Shown one piece after another: positions 1-12,414 of a stretch of 64,000 nucleotides of DNA. Under the pieces are notes generated by a model that ran no database searches, was not told the origin of the DNA, and worked only from the letters and a program-made list of their open reading frames with translations. Source of the stretch: Sanghuangporus weigelae (lineage: Eukaryota; Basidiomycota; Agaricomycetes; Hymenochaetales; Hymenochaetaceae); contig CP137321.1 of NCBI GenBank assembly GCA_033182465.1, forward strand, positions 992,001 through 1,056,000. Direction: 5' to 3'. Position 1 is the first letter of the stretch. Each line of letters opens with the position of its first letter. Both the position numbers and the translations under genes were made by a program.

Positions 1-2037
1 GAACCACGTTCATCATTCAACAGATGAACCTCATCGATAATCAGAAGCTTCACTTTCTGTGAGTAAAAATGAGCCCGTTGCTACCAGAAATCGGGACACA
101 AGCTTCATACAGTCGCGAGCTCGCCTTCTCCTGTAGGTTTTCTTGTGACAACGTCCCACTTCTCTGGCGTCGTTACGATGATTTGCGTCTCAGCAATTTC
201 CGCTTTGGTCATTTGCATATCACCTGGATGCAATCATATAATCATTTCTCAAGAGAAACCATGAGTAGTACGAGGGTTTCCCTACCGGTGAGCTCTCTGA
301 CCTTTATAGAAAGCCATCTCAGACGTTTACCGAGCTTGCGTACAATCTCCGATGCAAGGGCTTTCATCGGCGCACTGAATGAATCAGCTCATTTTGTAGC
401 ACGAGCGACGAAGAGACATACACGTAAATTATCTTGAACCTGTCCCTTTGAATTTGAGCTGCAAGTGGTGCTTTCATGCCCACAGATTGCCTAAAATTGT
501 TCAGGACATGCAGTATAGAGAGCATGGCTACGTCAGTTTTACCCTGTGGCGCCACGTCAATAGAAACCAAGTCTTCATACAAGCTAGAACGTACGGCTCC
601 GGTCGGCGCACATATGAGCATATTTTCATTTGTACCATAAGCTGTAGGATAGACAATTGATTGGATTCTATTTAATGAAGCGTAACCCTGTGGTCATAAA
701 TTCGTCAGCCTTTACTCAGGTGATAAATCTGAACGTTTACCGGGAAAGAACCCTTGCAGAGCTCATCAAGCTCAGATACAAGAATCAAGCGTTCGGAAGC
801 TCGAGGTGGAATCGGACGGGTTGGCGGTACTATTACCTCTTCGTAGTCCTGTTAACATACGTCCTTCAGCGTGAGCACGAGACTGCAAGGATAGGACACA
901 CCTCATACATGTGCCTTTCAGTATCTATAGGAAGGAGGTACTTCTTTCCTGTGTCGGACAGGATGTTGTTTTGATGCCGAGACGAAGACGAATATACGTG
1001 AGGAAGTACTTCTTGCTCTACCTGGGACTGAAGCTAGAAATTAGCTGGATTGTATTGAGTCCAGTTTTGGAAACATACAGCAGTTCCAGTAAAGAGCGGA
1101 CGCACAGCATTTGCTCGAAGCATTTCTTCAATACGACGCTGAGCTGTTATGGGATCAAGATCTATGACCGGGGTGCCCGCTACAATAAAGGCATTGTAAG
1201 TAGCACACGAGATTGATCTATAGTAGAGACAAACGTCTAGAGCCTTGGGCCTTCTTCCCTTTCATTTTGTTCTTCGGTGTTGGCGACGAAAACGGACTTC
1301 CTCGGGAGACTGGTACTGAAGTAGTGCTCTTATGTGACAACATCTTCTCTAGCTATTCATAATGACATGAATAAGCCACACTGGACTGGTAATGAGTAGT
1401 AGTAAGTACAAACCTTAGACGCAGCGGTTTGCCTCTGAGTCATTAATTCGGAGACCAACTCAATTTCTTCAAAGCCAACTAGCTCCGCCAGTTCAATGGA
1501 TGCCACCTCATCAGTATTCCCAGAAGATAATATTGCATACAGAGCTGGGCGCATGGCAGTCATATTCGATTTTCTTTCCAATTAATGTTTTAAAAAATAA
1601 AAGAAGTGGTAAGTTCATGACATGATTATTAAATTGCTGAAGAAGCATGCGTACGACAAAAGCTGATCGAGAGGATCCGAATGTGAATAAGCGAAGCCAT
1701 CTGCTACAAGAGTAGCTGGAAGAGAATATCTATCCAAGACGGAAGACGGAGGCAGCTCCTGATCCAGATCTTCAATTTCAATAGCAGATTCTTTGCCTGA
1801 GTTGCGGCTTAGTTAAAATATCTTTCCATTACAATGGGTACATACTACTTCCGGATGGACTAGTACTGTTAGTCGTGACATTCAAGTTGAAACTGATTTA
1901 GAAAGGGCGCATCTGGAAGAGACTGGGAAGCACCTTATACTCAAGTTTGCCCATAGATCAACTGCGCGACGATCGTCATAAGATTTAGGTCCAGTAAGTC
2001 CAGCAAGTCTTCTGAGATTCTGCTCGAAGTCCGCCAT
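1..2037 (-). CDS. SLH1: Ski2-like ASCC3/Slh1 RNA helicase, N-terminal part
   Basis: Large Ski2-like helicase; ASCC3/Slh1 unwinds RNA at collided ribosomes in the ASC-1/RQT quality-control complex, and this role is inferred from family membership. The reading runs right to left. The chosen start at 2037 gives [14 protein letters not shown]. After an N-terminal helical region ([16 protein letters not shown] near 1470) come the Q-motif region [14 protein letters not shown], Walker A APTGAGKTD split by an intron near 560, and the DEVH box [15 protein letters not shown] at the very left edge. About 370 residues precede Walker A, as in Slh1/ASCC3; Brr2 has a different N-terminus. Several introns of 50-60 nt are evident. 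The gene continues past base 1, so most of the helicase cassettes are not visible. It is divergent from EMC3 with a 160-bp gap. Confidence 0.88.
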
Positions 2038-2197
2038 TCCTTCAGAGCTTTGAGCGTTGAACGTCAAGGTAAAGACAAAGAGCAAACTTCGGTTCCGGAA
2101 CGCGTATACTTTGGCGCGTCGATCTACGTCGATCATTACGGTACGTTCGGCTTTCCTCCACTACTAAACGTCGGTCTCCTTCCTTCAGGTCGTCAGC
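2038..2197. promoter_or_regulatory. Divergent promoter SLH1/EMC3
   Basis: These 160 bp lie between two start codons pointing away from each other, so both promoters must sit here. An ACGCGT hexamer (MluI cell-cycle-box-like) is present at 2100-2105, but a single hexamer of this kind is expected by chance in a window of this size. Confidence 0.5.
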
Positions 2198-3347
2198 ATG
2201 GAGTGAGTAGTCCAGGCAGCACCGGTTCAAATGCATAGCTAACGATTATGTACTTTTGCGCAGGGTCTCATTATATCTTGATCCCCAGATCCGTGACTGG
2301 GTCCTCTTTCCCATCACACTTGTCATGGTATGACAACGCGTTTGCATCTCGTCGTTCATTCAATTCTTATACAGCTACTAGATATTAGTGGGAATATTGC
2401 GGCATAATGTTGCTCTCCTGCTTCAGTCTGCTCCCAAGAAGCTCTCCAGGGCTGCGACCCGTGAACAGTACGGTGCCTTTTTTGCATTCATCTGTCCTTC
2501 TGATGCTCTTTCTGAAGGCGTGCCCTGCTTCGTTCCCAAATCCTACGAGAAAGCGTGGCCTCATCTCCAGTCCCTCCTTTATACTACAACTCGATCTCGA
2601 ACTACCTTAATCAGGCGTTCGAGGCCGGGACCTACTTAAAGGATGGCCCACCCTCTTCCAAGGATGGGAAAGATGCTGCAACACCGAATCCGCTCGATCC
2701 GAATGCTATGGAAGGAATGATGGGTGGTTTGAAGGCACAGGCAGTGATGATGGTTCCACAAATGATACTCATGGGCTGGATCAACTTCTTCTTCCAAGGT
2801 TTTGTGCTCAGTGCGTCCAAGCTCACTTTGTTACTGATGGTCGAAAGACGCTGACGTGTACAATTCTTATACTGAATAGTCAAGCTTCCGTTTCCATTAA
2901 CTCTGGGTTTCAAATCTATGCTTCAACGAGGAATAGAAACACCGGACATGGATGTTCGCTGGGTGTCTTCGCTCTCATGGTATTTCCTCAACTTCTTTGG
3001 TTTGAACGGACTATACCGGCTTATTCTTGGAAATGACAATGGTGCGCCTTTCTCTGTTAAATGTTGTCGAGCAGTTCTTTTCTTCTTGCCGTCTCTTCTG
3101 TTTGTTTTTCTGTCGGGAATAGCTTTCTCATATATTCATTCATTTAGCTGCGATTCAAGCCGATCCAGTTATGAATCCATACGCCAACGCACAATTACCC
3201 AGCGCAATGCCGGGCCAACCACAGGATTTCTCAAAATTGTTCAAAGCAGAGCGCGATAATCTTGCGCTTGCAGATGGGCTGTACAATTGGGCCGGTGCAG
3301 ATGTCGAGTCACGAGTGTTGCGAAAGTATGGACGCATACCATCGTAG
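2198..3347 (+). CDS. EMC3: ER membrane protein complex subunit 3
   Basis: EMC3 is an Oxa1/YidC-superfamily subunit of the EMC insertase, which puts tail-anchored and some polytopic proteins into the ER membrane. The spliced N-terminus reads [19 protein letters not shown], then [10 protein letters not shown] after a second intron whose 3' end is ctactag. Family signatures follow: [19 protein letters not shown], then [19 protein letters not shown], [15 protein letters not shown] and RLILGNDN. The C-terminus is LRKYGRIPS. Four or five short introns are visible. The order of hydrophobic segments and the length (about 300 residues) fit EMC3. Start chosen because ATG-GA joins the next exon in frame with the conserved LDPQIRDWV motif. 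Confidence 0.93.
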
Positions 3348-3752
3348 AATCAGCTGTTTGATTTAGAATTTCAATTGCTGATGATATAATATACCAGCTC
3401 TCGCTTTTCGCTTTTCAATGTCAAGATATTGGAGTTCGTTCATCGAATCTTTTAAATCCAGCTATTGTACATGCAAAAGCACAACGTCGTTAAAACAAAG
3501 GATACAGATATAATAGCAATCAAAGCGTCATGAAATAACAGATACAGAAGAAATACACGGTAGGAAGATCAGAGATGATGATGAGTACAATTGGTTATAG
3601 GTATGCTGAATCCAACACGATGTACGAACCAAGAATAAGAAAGCGGATAGAGAATGGGCAATTGAACAGAATTAGCAGGTGGATGCGTAGACGGATGTCA
3701 TGTTTTTCCCCAATAGAGCCACTTTTTCTGGTTTGATCCGGTACGATTAAGG
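3348..3752. other. Intergenic, convergent 3' ends
   Basis: A gap of 405 bp between the EMC3 stop and the stop of the minus-strand GW-rich gene. It should hold only the two 3' UTRs and terminators. AT-rich stretches are present; no ORF, RNA gene or repeat was recognised. Confidence 0.5.
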
Positions 3753-6176
3753 TTACTTGGTGCAAATGTAGTAGGCATCCTGAGGTGAAGAAAAAGAAAA
3801 AAATAACAATGAAGCTACTTGAAGACTCAAAAAGACTGCACTCAACTCGTCAACGTGTATCGGATACTTCTTGTCAAGACCAGCGATGAGCTTCGTTAGG
3901 TGTGTTCCGTATGTATGGCGAATGTTGTCCGGTAAGGGTATCTTGCGCCGCCATATGGCCATGCTTCTCTTGGACTCTGACAAAAGAAAGACGAAGACTA
4001 TGATTTGTGAGGCTGGATCGTAGCATGCCACCGACTCCTGCAATATTTTGTCCGTGGTAGGTTGGACGTGGTCGAAGGTAAGCCAGTCAAATGCTGGCTC
4101 TTGAGGTGCTGATGGGGATCTGTATTCCACATTCGTGAACAATGCACCCCGCTCCTTTGACTCCAGGAATTTGCTGAACTAGATGACCAGTTAAACGGTT
4201 AGTAATCGGATCCCTTCTAACAAGATTAGCACAAACTCCAAATGTGGCCAAGGAGGTCTGCATGTACTGTATCCAGGACAGCACAGAAGCGACTCGGGGA
4301 TCTTGATCTAATTTGACGTCCAGACATTAATCAAGGAAAAGGAAAGGGAAGAAGTCTTACGTGGATCGAAAGCCCAGAATATCCTATCTCGAGCCAGCCG
4401 CTCCTTCGAGAACAATGCAGCCCTTGCCGATACGAAAGCATCTCCATGCGATTCTACTATCCGATGTTCAGCAACATGCGCATCCTTTTGAGCCTGTCCT
4501 GTTCCCCAATCATAGCCATCAGTGGCCATAGCGTACGCTTTCGATGTTTTCCCATGAGATGCATTACTCCAACCTTCGGATGCTCTCGATGTCCGTCTTG
4601 GTGCAGCCTGTGCGTTGCCCCAGCCTTTGCCTGTGTCATTCCAACCCTCTGTTTCTCTCCGGTCATTGGCCCAAATAGTCTCGCCTTCCTCGTCGTAATC
4701 TTCATCCTCGTCCTCCGCATCGTCCTTCGGATTCGCCCAGGTCATTGCTTCTGGCTCCGCGAATTTCTGCTTCTTCAAAACTTTGCCCTTCTTTCCCTGC
4801 TCAATACCTTTAATAGATTTCTCCTTCCCTTTCCGCTTTCCTTTCTCTGTCTCCTCGACTTTCGTGTCCTCGGCCCATACTATCTCTACCTTCCCTCTCT
4901 CCTTCTCCTTCCCCTTCCCCTTTCCCTTCGTTTTTTCCTTCTTCTTTCTGTCCTTTCCACCGAATATACGTGAAAAGAAGCCAGAGATTCCTGACTGTGG
5001 TTTCGAGGATAAGATTGTTGACCAACGGAGCTAGACGCTGCGGTATTCACCTTAGATTCTTTCCCCTTCTCATCACCGTGATCGGCTTGGGTTTCCGTCC
5101 AAGCACCCCAGCTTTGAGACTGAGTTAGAGGAGCTGCATAAGCGTCGCCTTTGTTTGTTCCCCAGCCATTAGCTGCCGCATCCGTTCCTGAGGTAGCACC
5201 AAAACCTCCCGGTGCAACGGACGTCGATGCCGGCAAGCCATCCCAGCCTCCTCCAGCACCCCACGAACTTCCCAAGCCATCGTCCTTTTCCCCTGTATTG
5301 GCTTGCATATTGGATTGTTGGTCTCTGTTTTTCGACCGTTTCTTCTTGGATTTGGTTGCTGTGTTAGTTCCCTCAGCTGTCCCTGCCCAGTCATTGCCTT
5401 GACCCGCCTGATCGTTACCCCATGCACCGCCCCATCCGCCACCCCAGTTCGTCTCACCAGCCGGAGGACGATTAGAATGCGATGTACCGACTTCAGATGC
5501 CTGACCCCATCCGCCTCCCAAGTTCGTGCTCTCTCGTGCATGTCTGCCTTTCCCACGTCCGAGGCCTCCTTTCTGGTGGGCACCATAGGTTAAGTCCTCG
5601 GCACGTTGATGCGCCTGGCGAATTTGTTCAGTCAGTTCCATATGTTGAGCTTGACGCTGTTCGGCAATAGCACTGAGCATGCCTTGCATACCCAAGGCTG
5701 TAGGGGATCCATAAACCGCGGTGTTCCGATTTTGTCCTCTCATGGCCGACTTTACGGCTGGTTCATTGACGGCGCCCGCCCAACCCCAGCCATTGGCACC
5801 TGCGAGCATCGGGACGTCTTTAGCGGGTGGTGTCGGTGCTGGACCTGCGGGAGCTTCCCGGTCGATAACAGTGTCTTCGTAGGAGGCGTTTGAGATTGAG
5901 TCTCCCGGCTGAACATCGTTATCACGAACGGGTGCATTCTGCCAGGCATTGATATTTTGATCTTGATCGCGCCCGTCCTGATCCCATCCACCTTGATCGC
6001 CTTGATCCCAACCAGAAGTACCCCAGTTGGTACCACCCCAGCCTGAAGTCAGTCATTTGGTTTAGATATCCGTAATTGTAAGAAATGCGATAAGGTTGCG
6101 ACAAACTGGTGTCGTGAGGTTCCTCTTCTTCATGTATGCTTTCCACCTGTGCTCGGTATTTCTTCTTCCTTGCCAT
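3753..6176 (-). CDS. Gly-Trp (GW/WG)-rich protein, unknown function
   Basis: Not assigned to a named family. The start MARKKKYRAQVESIHEEEEP at 6176 is an ATG followed by an intron. The next exons are built of W residues next to G: GWGGTNWGTSGWDQ, NGWGWAG, TNWGGGWGGAWGNDQ, GSSWGAGGGWDG, SQSWGAWTE, EGWNDTGKGWGN. I count about two dozen W over the assembled N-terminal two thirds, some 18 of them touching G. A 57-nt intron near 4990-5050 joins the frame to a Lys-rich stretch. The last about 170 residues are ordered (DRIFWAFDPR, LSWIQYMQ, FDWLTFDHV, IRHTYGTHLTKLIAGLD) and end DAYYICTK; basidiomycete proteins with a similar tail exist, sometimes labelled CcmS-related, but I cannot confirm that here. 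GW/WG repeats can act as Argonaute-binding platforms; that is only a possibility. Confidence 0.75.
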
Positions 6177-6576
6177 CCACCACCGTCTTTATTTATGTCG
6201 GGTTCTCAGAAGGAGATAGTTCCGTAGTAGTCGACCACTGTGGGCTACCTACAGCGACTAAGTCTTGATATACTCAAGAATACTCCAAGATCATCGACAC
6301 GAGGTGACTGGCTCGCATCGTCTTGTAGAGAGACGCTGGAGTCAGAAAGAGGGTTTCTTCGCGAAAAACTGATTCGGCAGCTGTATAAAACAAGATACGG
6401 TGATTTCACAGAAGGCAAGAAGTTCGTCGACGTGGAGAGCACGGAGATGATTGGAGTACTAGTCTTGACGCCGGCACAACGGCTTTACGGCACCATCGAG
6501 TACCATACTATCTGCAATGATGGTTATCTACTTGATGTATGCTACATACAGCAGGCGGCTGGTCCATACAATGAAA
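6177..6576. other. Intergenic: GW-gene promoter, URA4 3' flank
   Basis: These 400 bp hold the promoter of the minus-strand GW-rich gene and the region after the URA4 stop on the same strand. An open frame on the plus strand at 6240-6584 begins with GTG and has no early ATG, so it is not called as a gene. Confidence 0.45.
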
Positions 6577-7850
6577 TTAAGTGACGATCTCCCAGGAAAG
6601 TTTCTTGCCAGCCATGAAAGGGACTACGGTTTGTTTACCTAATGAGAACCACATTTCCACTTCTTTGCCCATTGTCTTACGCAGCGTAACGCTTTCTCCG
6701 ATTTCGGTTGGTAATCCGTAAAACGCTCTTCCATTGGTGCTGACGAAAGCTTCAAGCTTGTCCAGCGCACCGAACGACCCAAGGAGATGTGCAGTCAGCG
6801 GGAGCAGGATGGGTGAGGTAAACACTCCAGCTGCACATCCGCTCAAGGGCGTGTTTGTGCTCTTAGCTTCCAGCGGGTGAGGTGCTGAATCTGAGCCCAG
6901 GAAGAATCGCGGATGACCTGTGGGTACATGATATACATTGTTAGATTCCCGCGACCAGCAGCCAAGCTCCACAAACCTTCCCGGATGATTTCCCGCAGAG
7001 CTTCACGATCGTCTGGATACTTCGCGACGGGCTTGCAAAAGTGATAGCTCTGGCCGGCCCAGTCATCGACGGTAAGCGCAAGATGATGTGCTGTGACTGA
7101 ACAGCCGACAGTGGGACCAAGAGACTTAACAAGGTCAACGGCAGCACGTGTGGTTGCATGCTCGAGCACGATTCTGAGCTTCGGGAACTGTTCGTGCAAA
7201 GTTCGGAGATGAGGCAAGAAGTGGATCTCTGCGTTCAGAACGCAGATGTTCTGACCTACAGTATTTAGAACCGACAAGCAGTGAACAAAGAACTAAACAT
7301 GCTGACTGATGAGTGATCGGAAGGCACCTCTCCGTGTAGGTTCAGGACCATTCCAACTTCCTGCATTGCCTCAAAGATGGGATAGTACGCCTCGTAAGAT
7401 TCTATCCCTCCATCAGAATTGGTTGTAACACCTCTCGGGTAGGATTTGACACCTTTACCAACAAGCCTGTGAGTCTCATATTCGTACAGACCTCAAGGTT
7501 ACACGAACCGACTACGCCAGCGCTCGCAGCCTTCCGGATTTCGTTGGGGGTTAATTCGGGTGAGAGATAAAGTGTCATCAGGTATTCCACGCGTGGATCT
7601 ATGCGCTCCAATTCGCTTTTGTACCTCAAGGCCATCTCTGTAGTAGTGATGGGTGGCTTAAGATTAGGCTATTTGAGACATTTTAGAACTTCGTGTAAGC
7701 AGAAGATGGTTGAAGAGTAGAGACCATGACATATGCTAGCTGAAAGCCTCCAGCACGAACAAAGGGTGTAACGAGAGCGCACATCTCGTCTTGCCTGAGG
7801 TGGACATGGAAATCCGCAGGAGAATTAATGCGTAACTCAGCGCTAGTCAT
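6577..7850 (-). CDS. URA4: Dihydroorotase (type II, URA4/PyrC)
   Basis: Catalyses the reversible cyclisation of N-carbamoyl-L-aspartate to dihydroorotate, third step of pyrimidine synthesis. It is a cytosolic zinc amidohydrolase. Seen: the metal-binding HxH in PADFHVHLRQ near the N-terminus; the carboxylated-lysine region VVGVKSYPRGVTTNSDGG, restored when the intron around 7449-7510 is removed; LNLHGEVPSD; VLEHATTR; and the active-site aspartate in FFLGSDSAPHPLEAK. The C-terminus is GKKLSWEIVT. About 350-380 residues, normal for the stand-alone type II enzyme. The first ATG in the frame of PADFHVHLRQ is at 7850 (MTSAELRINSP); the frame stays open upstream to 7934 but only through a TTG. Divergent from kinesin-8. 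Confidence 0.95.
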
Positions 7851-8085
7851 CAAGAATCCAATTTCTTCTGGTCCGGCACCTAAGAAATCTGGTCGCCAGT
7901 ATGTTGTGGATACAGAGGGCGGATTCAATTTCAATTTGATTTGAAAAGGAAGTAATTTATGATAACGCCATCACGTGACATGTTGGCTTCACGTCGTCGC
8001 GACTGGGTCACTGGCGGCGCTCAACTTGCCACACAGTCTTTATCATCTACATTTGCCAGACAGGTATTCACTTTGACCAATCAAG
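7851..8085. promoter_or_regulatory. Divergent promoter URA4/kinesin-8 with E-box
   Basis: A 235-bp gap between two divergent starts. It holds a perfect palindromic TCACGTGA at 7971-7978, the core of Cbf1/Pho4-type bHLH sites in other fungi. Binding here is inference from the motif alone. Confidence 0.45.
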
Positions 8086-11000
8086 ATGGTCAATGCCGGA
8101 TCCATTACGGTTGCAGGTTGGTTTGACATTGCTGTAGATCTCCGTACTCTTATATAGTTACTTTGTCTCCAGTTCGTGTGCGACCACCTAATGCATGGGA
8201 GTTGGCTCGATTGCCTGAACCCATATTCGACACGGGCATGCGAGCAGACGGAGCACTGTCTACTCCTGGACGCTCTACTTTATCATCGTCATGTCTGAGG
8301 GAGGTTGTCAAGATCGTCGATGACCGTATACTCTTGTTCGATCCAGAAGAGAAGGACAAAGCAAAAGCATTTGCAGAACGAGGCTTCCTTCCACCAGGGA
8401 CGAAACGATATAAAGACAAACGTTTCATGTTCGACCGCGTATTTGACTTCGAATCCAGACAAATTGATGTGTATGAAGCTACAACCAAGCCGTTGCTGGA
8501 TGGTCTACTTGACGGGTACAATGCCACTGTGTTCGCTTACGGGGTGCGTCAATTTACATCATATTGGCACTCCTTGTGGTTAACGCATTAGTGCAGGCAA
8601 CCGGTTGTGGTAAAACATACACTATTAGTGGTACGGATTCAGACCCGGGCATAATCTACCTTACCATGGCGGACCTCTTTCAAAAGATTGAAGAAAAGCG
8701 CAGCGACTATAACATTGACATCTACGTCACTTTCCTCGAAATATACAATGAAGAAATTCGGGATCTGCTAGCCGAGGCGGGAACGCCTGCTCCACGGGGC
8801 GGACTCCAGATTCGAGAAGACAAATCAGTCAAGGTTGTAGGACTCGCCGAACTTCATCCGACAAGCGCAGAGCAAATAAAGGAAATTGTTCTGCTAGGAA
8901 ATACTCGCAGAACTCAGTCGCCGACTCATGCGAACGAGACGTCCTCCAGATCGCATGCGGTTCTTCAGGTTCACGTGGCGACCTCGCCAAGAACTGCATC
9001 TACTACAGAACAACGTACTATGGCGACACTCTCTATGATCGACCTTGCCGGCAGCGAGCGTGCAGCAGCCACGACGAACATGGGGCAGCGAATGATTGAA
9101 GGTACGAGTTGAAGTATCTTACTGGGCTGATACTTAGCACTGCATTAGGCGCCAACATAAACAAGTCTTTGCTTGCGCTCGGTAACTGCATCAATGCGTT
9201 GTGTGAGAGCGGAGGATCAACTCGTCACATTCCTTATCGAAACAGTAAATTGACGCGCCTACTCAAATTTTCGCTTGGTGGAAATTGCAAGACTGTCATG
9301 ATTGTATGCGTGGCTCCGACGTCCAATCATTTTGATGATACACATAACACCCTTTTGTATGCGGATCGTGCGACGAAGATCAAGACCAAGGTCGTGACGC
9401 GCAATGTGGTGAATGTTGATCGCCACGTCGGCCAATATGTCGAGGCAATCAATAGGCTCAATTTGGAGGTTGCAGAGCTGAAAGCCAGACTTGCTGGAAA
9501 GGTCAACGCTGAGGCGGAATTTGTCCGTCGCAGAAAGGAACAAGCAAAGGCCGAAGTCGACCGTGCCAAGGAAGACGTTCTGAAGAAAGCTGATCAAACC
9601 AAGTCTGCCATTATCACTGGCGCTTATTCCGAGGCGAATCTGTTCATCGCGAGGTGCAAAATACAGGCATATACTTCGAGCCTTGCGAAGCTAAAGGCAC
9701 AGATGTCGGCGGGCTTGTCATCTCCTGATCTAGTCTCCGAACAGACTATATTGGAGTCTCTTATCTCGTCGGAAGAGTCGTATTTGCAACCGGGATCCGA
9801 TCTGCAGACACAGTTCATGAGGTCTCAAAACGCCAGCAATATGTTCGAAGCAATGCTTAGAGCAGTGACAGAGAGACGCTCGGACAGACTTGCCGAGGCG
9901 GATATCGAGAGAATTCGCCTCGACGCTCAGTATCAGAAGGCGCACATTGATCGCTTGAAGGCGGAAGCGCAACGAGATGCTTTACAGGCGGCCTTGTCCT
10001 CTCAATCCGAATTGGTGACGAATCTCGTAGGCATCCTGACACGATGCACGGTACTGCTTGAAGACCAGAGTGCGGTCTTGCGCGACACAGTGAATAGGGA
10101 ACCGGACAAGCTCGCCGAGAAAGCCATAGCCGTGTCAGAGTCACTCCATCGATTGGCCGACCATAATAATACCACTTTTGAAACTCTTCTCGGCCGATCG
10201 GCTGCTCCATTATCCAGCGAAGGGTCATCACTTCTAAATTTCAGTGCTCATACATTCAACAAATTTTCTTCTAACGCTAGTAGCGGTTTGCCGTCACGGG
10301 CACAAGTCAGACCCTCCCGTCGTGTTTCTTCGGTCCACCTCGGCGTTCCCGAAAACAGTGTTCATCGACTATACCGTTCTCCCCGGAAGTCACTGCGATC
10401 CAGCCTTGCGTCAAGGAGCCTGTATGCAAGAAGAAGCTCAATCAGGCCAACAGAGAAGAAAAAAGGTGTTCATTGGAAAGATGAAGTTGGTCAAGGAAGC
10501 CTGGATGATGGCGGAAGTAGGGATGAAAGATTTCCCTCTCCCATGCTAGTAGATGCTCGGCCAAGTTCTCGGGCATCGGAATGTGACTGGGAAGACGAGA
10601 AGACAGACGATAGTTCCAACTTTAGCTTTTCTGGACCGCCAGAACGTGATTTGCCGCCAGCAAGAACGGGACCTCGCCGTCCGAGCCACCTTGATCCGTC
10701 CTTCCTAAAAATGAGAAGTGCCTCGGCCTCCCTTGCTACTCTAGCAGAAGACGACGAATCAAAGACAACAGAGTCCACACATCACAACAATCCGTGCTCA
10801 GATCGCTCGATAAACTTGCCAACACCTCCAGACACCTCCATTACGAGCAGCTCCAGTATGCCCGAGCTAGATATTTCAAAACGAGATGGGAGTACACCGC
10901 CTCAGACAACACTGAAAGTACCGGGCTCCTCAATGAGGAGCGCGCAAACGAATGGACGTCGCCGTTCCAACATTGGCCCACTTCGTAGTGAGAAAACTAG

Positions 11001-11256
11001 GCGCCGTTCAAGTCTCCTACCGCCACCAGGAAATACAGATCGAGAGGGAGAAAATGTGCCGGAGCCAACGAAGACGGGTCCTCGGCGCGTGCCTCTTGTT
11101 CACACACCAGCGAAACGCTCGAAACGATTTTCAATGCTCGGAAGGACGGGATTAACCGGTCGTACACCTCTATTGTCCCGGCCGGCAGTCAACATTCGAT
11201 ACTCAGATCCAAACGGTAGCGAAGAGCTGAGCAACAAGAGACCCTGCTGGCGCTAG
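8086..11256 (+). CDS. KIP3: Kinesin-8 (Kip3/KIF18-type) motor protein
   Basis: Plus-end-directed motor that also shortens microtubules; kinesin-8 sets spindle length and chromosome alignment. The start [10 protein letters not shown] at 8086 splices to [11 protein letters not shown]. Motor motifs in order: [13 protein letters not shown] (P-loop, split by an intron at about 8542-8595), [24 protein letters not shown] (switch I), [14 protein letters not shown] (switch II), [19 protein letters not shown] (across an intron near 9102-9149), [19 protein letters not shown] and [12 protein letters not shown]. The last two are typical of kinesin-8. A coiled-coil-prone stretch rich in Ala/Glu/Arg follows, then about 350 residues of Ser/Pro/Arg-rich tail. 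Total about 1000 residues; the long third exon (from 9150) is uninterrupted. Confidence 0.92.
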
Positions 11257-11542
11257 GTTACCTCGATATACCCGTGTTTACGCATCGCGTATGCCCCTCT
11301 TACTTACCTCGTTTCACGATGGATAGCAAACCCCGTCATCTATTCATTGTTCAACTTGCATCGGTATTCCGATAATGCCACATATTGTAACACTAGTATC
11401 TCTTGCATATGCCACCCATTTTCCCTGGACACCTTCCCATTAATGATGTGTAAATTGACACTGAATGAACTATCATCGCTTCGTCTAGATAAAGCATGCA
11501 GTGTACGATTGTACAAATGAGACGAACCTCGGAGGATGTGAT

Positions 11543-12414
11543 CTAAATTATCCTCTTAACCTCAAAGAAAGACTGTAGTGTAGTGAGCACTTCCTGCACT
11601 CATGTCAGGTTTGAAGTAACGCACCTTGAGATAGTACACCTGCCAACCAACGACCGAAAAAAGAACGACAGTTTGAAGTATTGACCACCACTTCACACGG
11701 GAGTTTGTCGATTCGGCTGTATCACGATGCTTGCGCTCGCGAACTACAATATACTCCTGTTCGTCTTTTACGGACTGTAGCCCGATGGCCAAAGATCGGA
11801 TTTCGTGCTCGATAGGCGCAATCGTTTCTACGCTGAGAATGAAAGGATGTCAAAAATACAGGTGCACATAGTCTTACCATCTTCTCCAACATAAACGATG
11901 CCATGGACATTGAAACTGTTCTGGACGTTAGAACAATATTGACCGGAGAATGAGGTCACGTACTTGACTATCTTGTCTGCCAGTGTACTCATTTGGTTTG
12001 AAAAGCAGTATTCATAACGGCCATCTTTCTCCGCGCTGACTGATACGGATCCCGTTGACTGTTTTATATGTTTTCCCAGAGCAAGGTTGTCTGGGTCTGC
12101 TAGCTGTAAGCTCGACAAGTCAACTATATGATACAGACAATCGAATCGGGCGTCGGCGAACCCAGAAATCAATGTCAAGATGTCCTCCGCCGCCTACTTG
12201 ATAGGTGACAGTCATCTATATATGGCGTAAGCTTCAGACGCTCCGAGTGAAATACTGATTGAGCTCGAACCTGGTCATTCTTGTGGAGATCCTCGAAGAA
12301 GCATTCCTTTTTAGACGCTGGAACTTCGATCATGTGCGAATTAGCAATGTGCCATGATAGCAGATACGCTGCAAATGAGCCGAGTACGAGTAGCTCGGAT
12401 AATATCCGTGTCAT
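11543..12414 (-). CDS. EMP24: p24-beta family COPII/COPI cargo receptor (Emp24/TMED2)
   Basis: Type I membrane protein cycling between ER and Golgi as a p24 heteromer, needed for export of GPI-anchored proteins. The start MTRILSELLVLGSFAAYLL is a signal peptide (ATG at 12414; a TTG six codons upstream is not used). The GOLD domain follows: KKECFFEDLHKND, MTVTYQVGGGGHLDIDF, then DGRYEYCFSNQMST with its conserved Cys pair partner. Juxtamembrane helix TAESTNSRVKWWSI, one TM segment LQTVVLFSVVGWQVYYL, and a cytosolic tail SFFEVKRII after a last short intron. The tail has the FF and basic residues used for COPII/COPI binding. The LDIDFWLADPDN junction across the intron near 12125 supports the splicing. 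Confidence 0.93.

Noticed and set aside
1-2037. Assignment as the spliceosomal helicase Brr2
   Set aside because: The N-terminus and the distance to Walker A fit Slh1/ASCC3 instead.
4446-5670. Long open frames on the plus strand over the GW-rich gene
   Set aside because: They are antisense shadows of repetitive codons; they are Cys/Pro/Phe-rich and carry no known domain.
6240-6584. Open frame of about 114 codons on the plus strand between two minus-strand genes
   Set aside because: Begins with GTG, has no early ATG, shows no family motif and overlaps the URA4 stop.
7851-7934. Upstream TTG as the start of dihydroorotase
   Set aside because: The frame is open, but the ATG at 7850 lies just before the conserved HxH motif at the usual distance; no evidence for non-ATG use.
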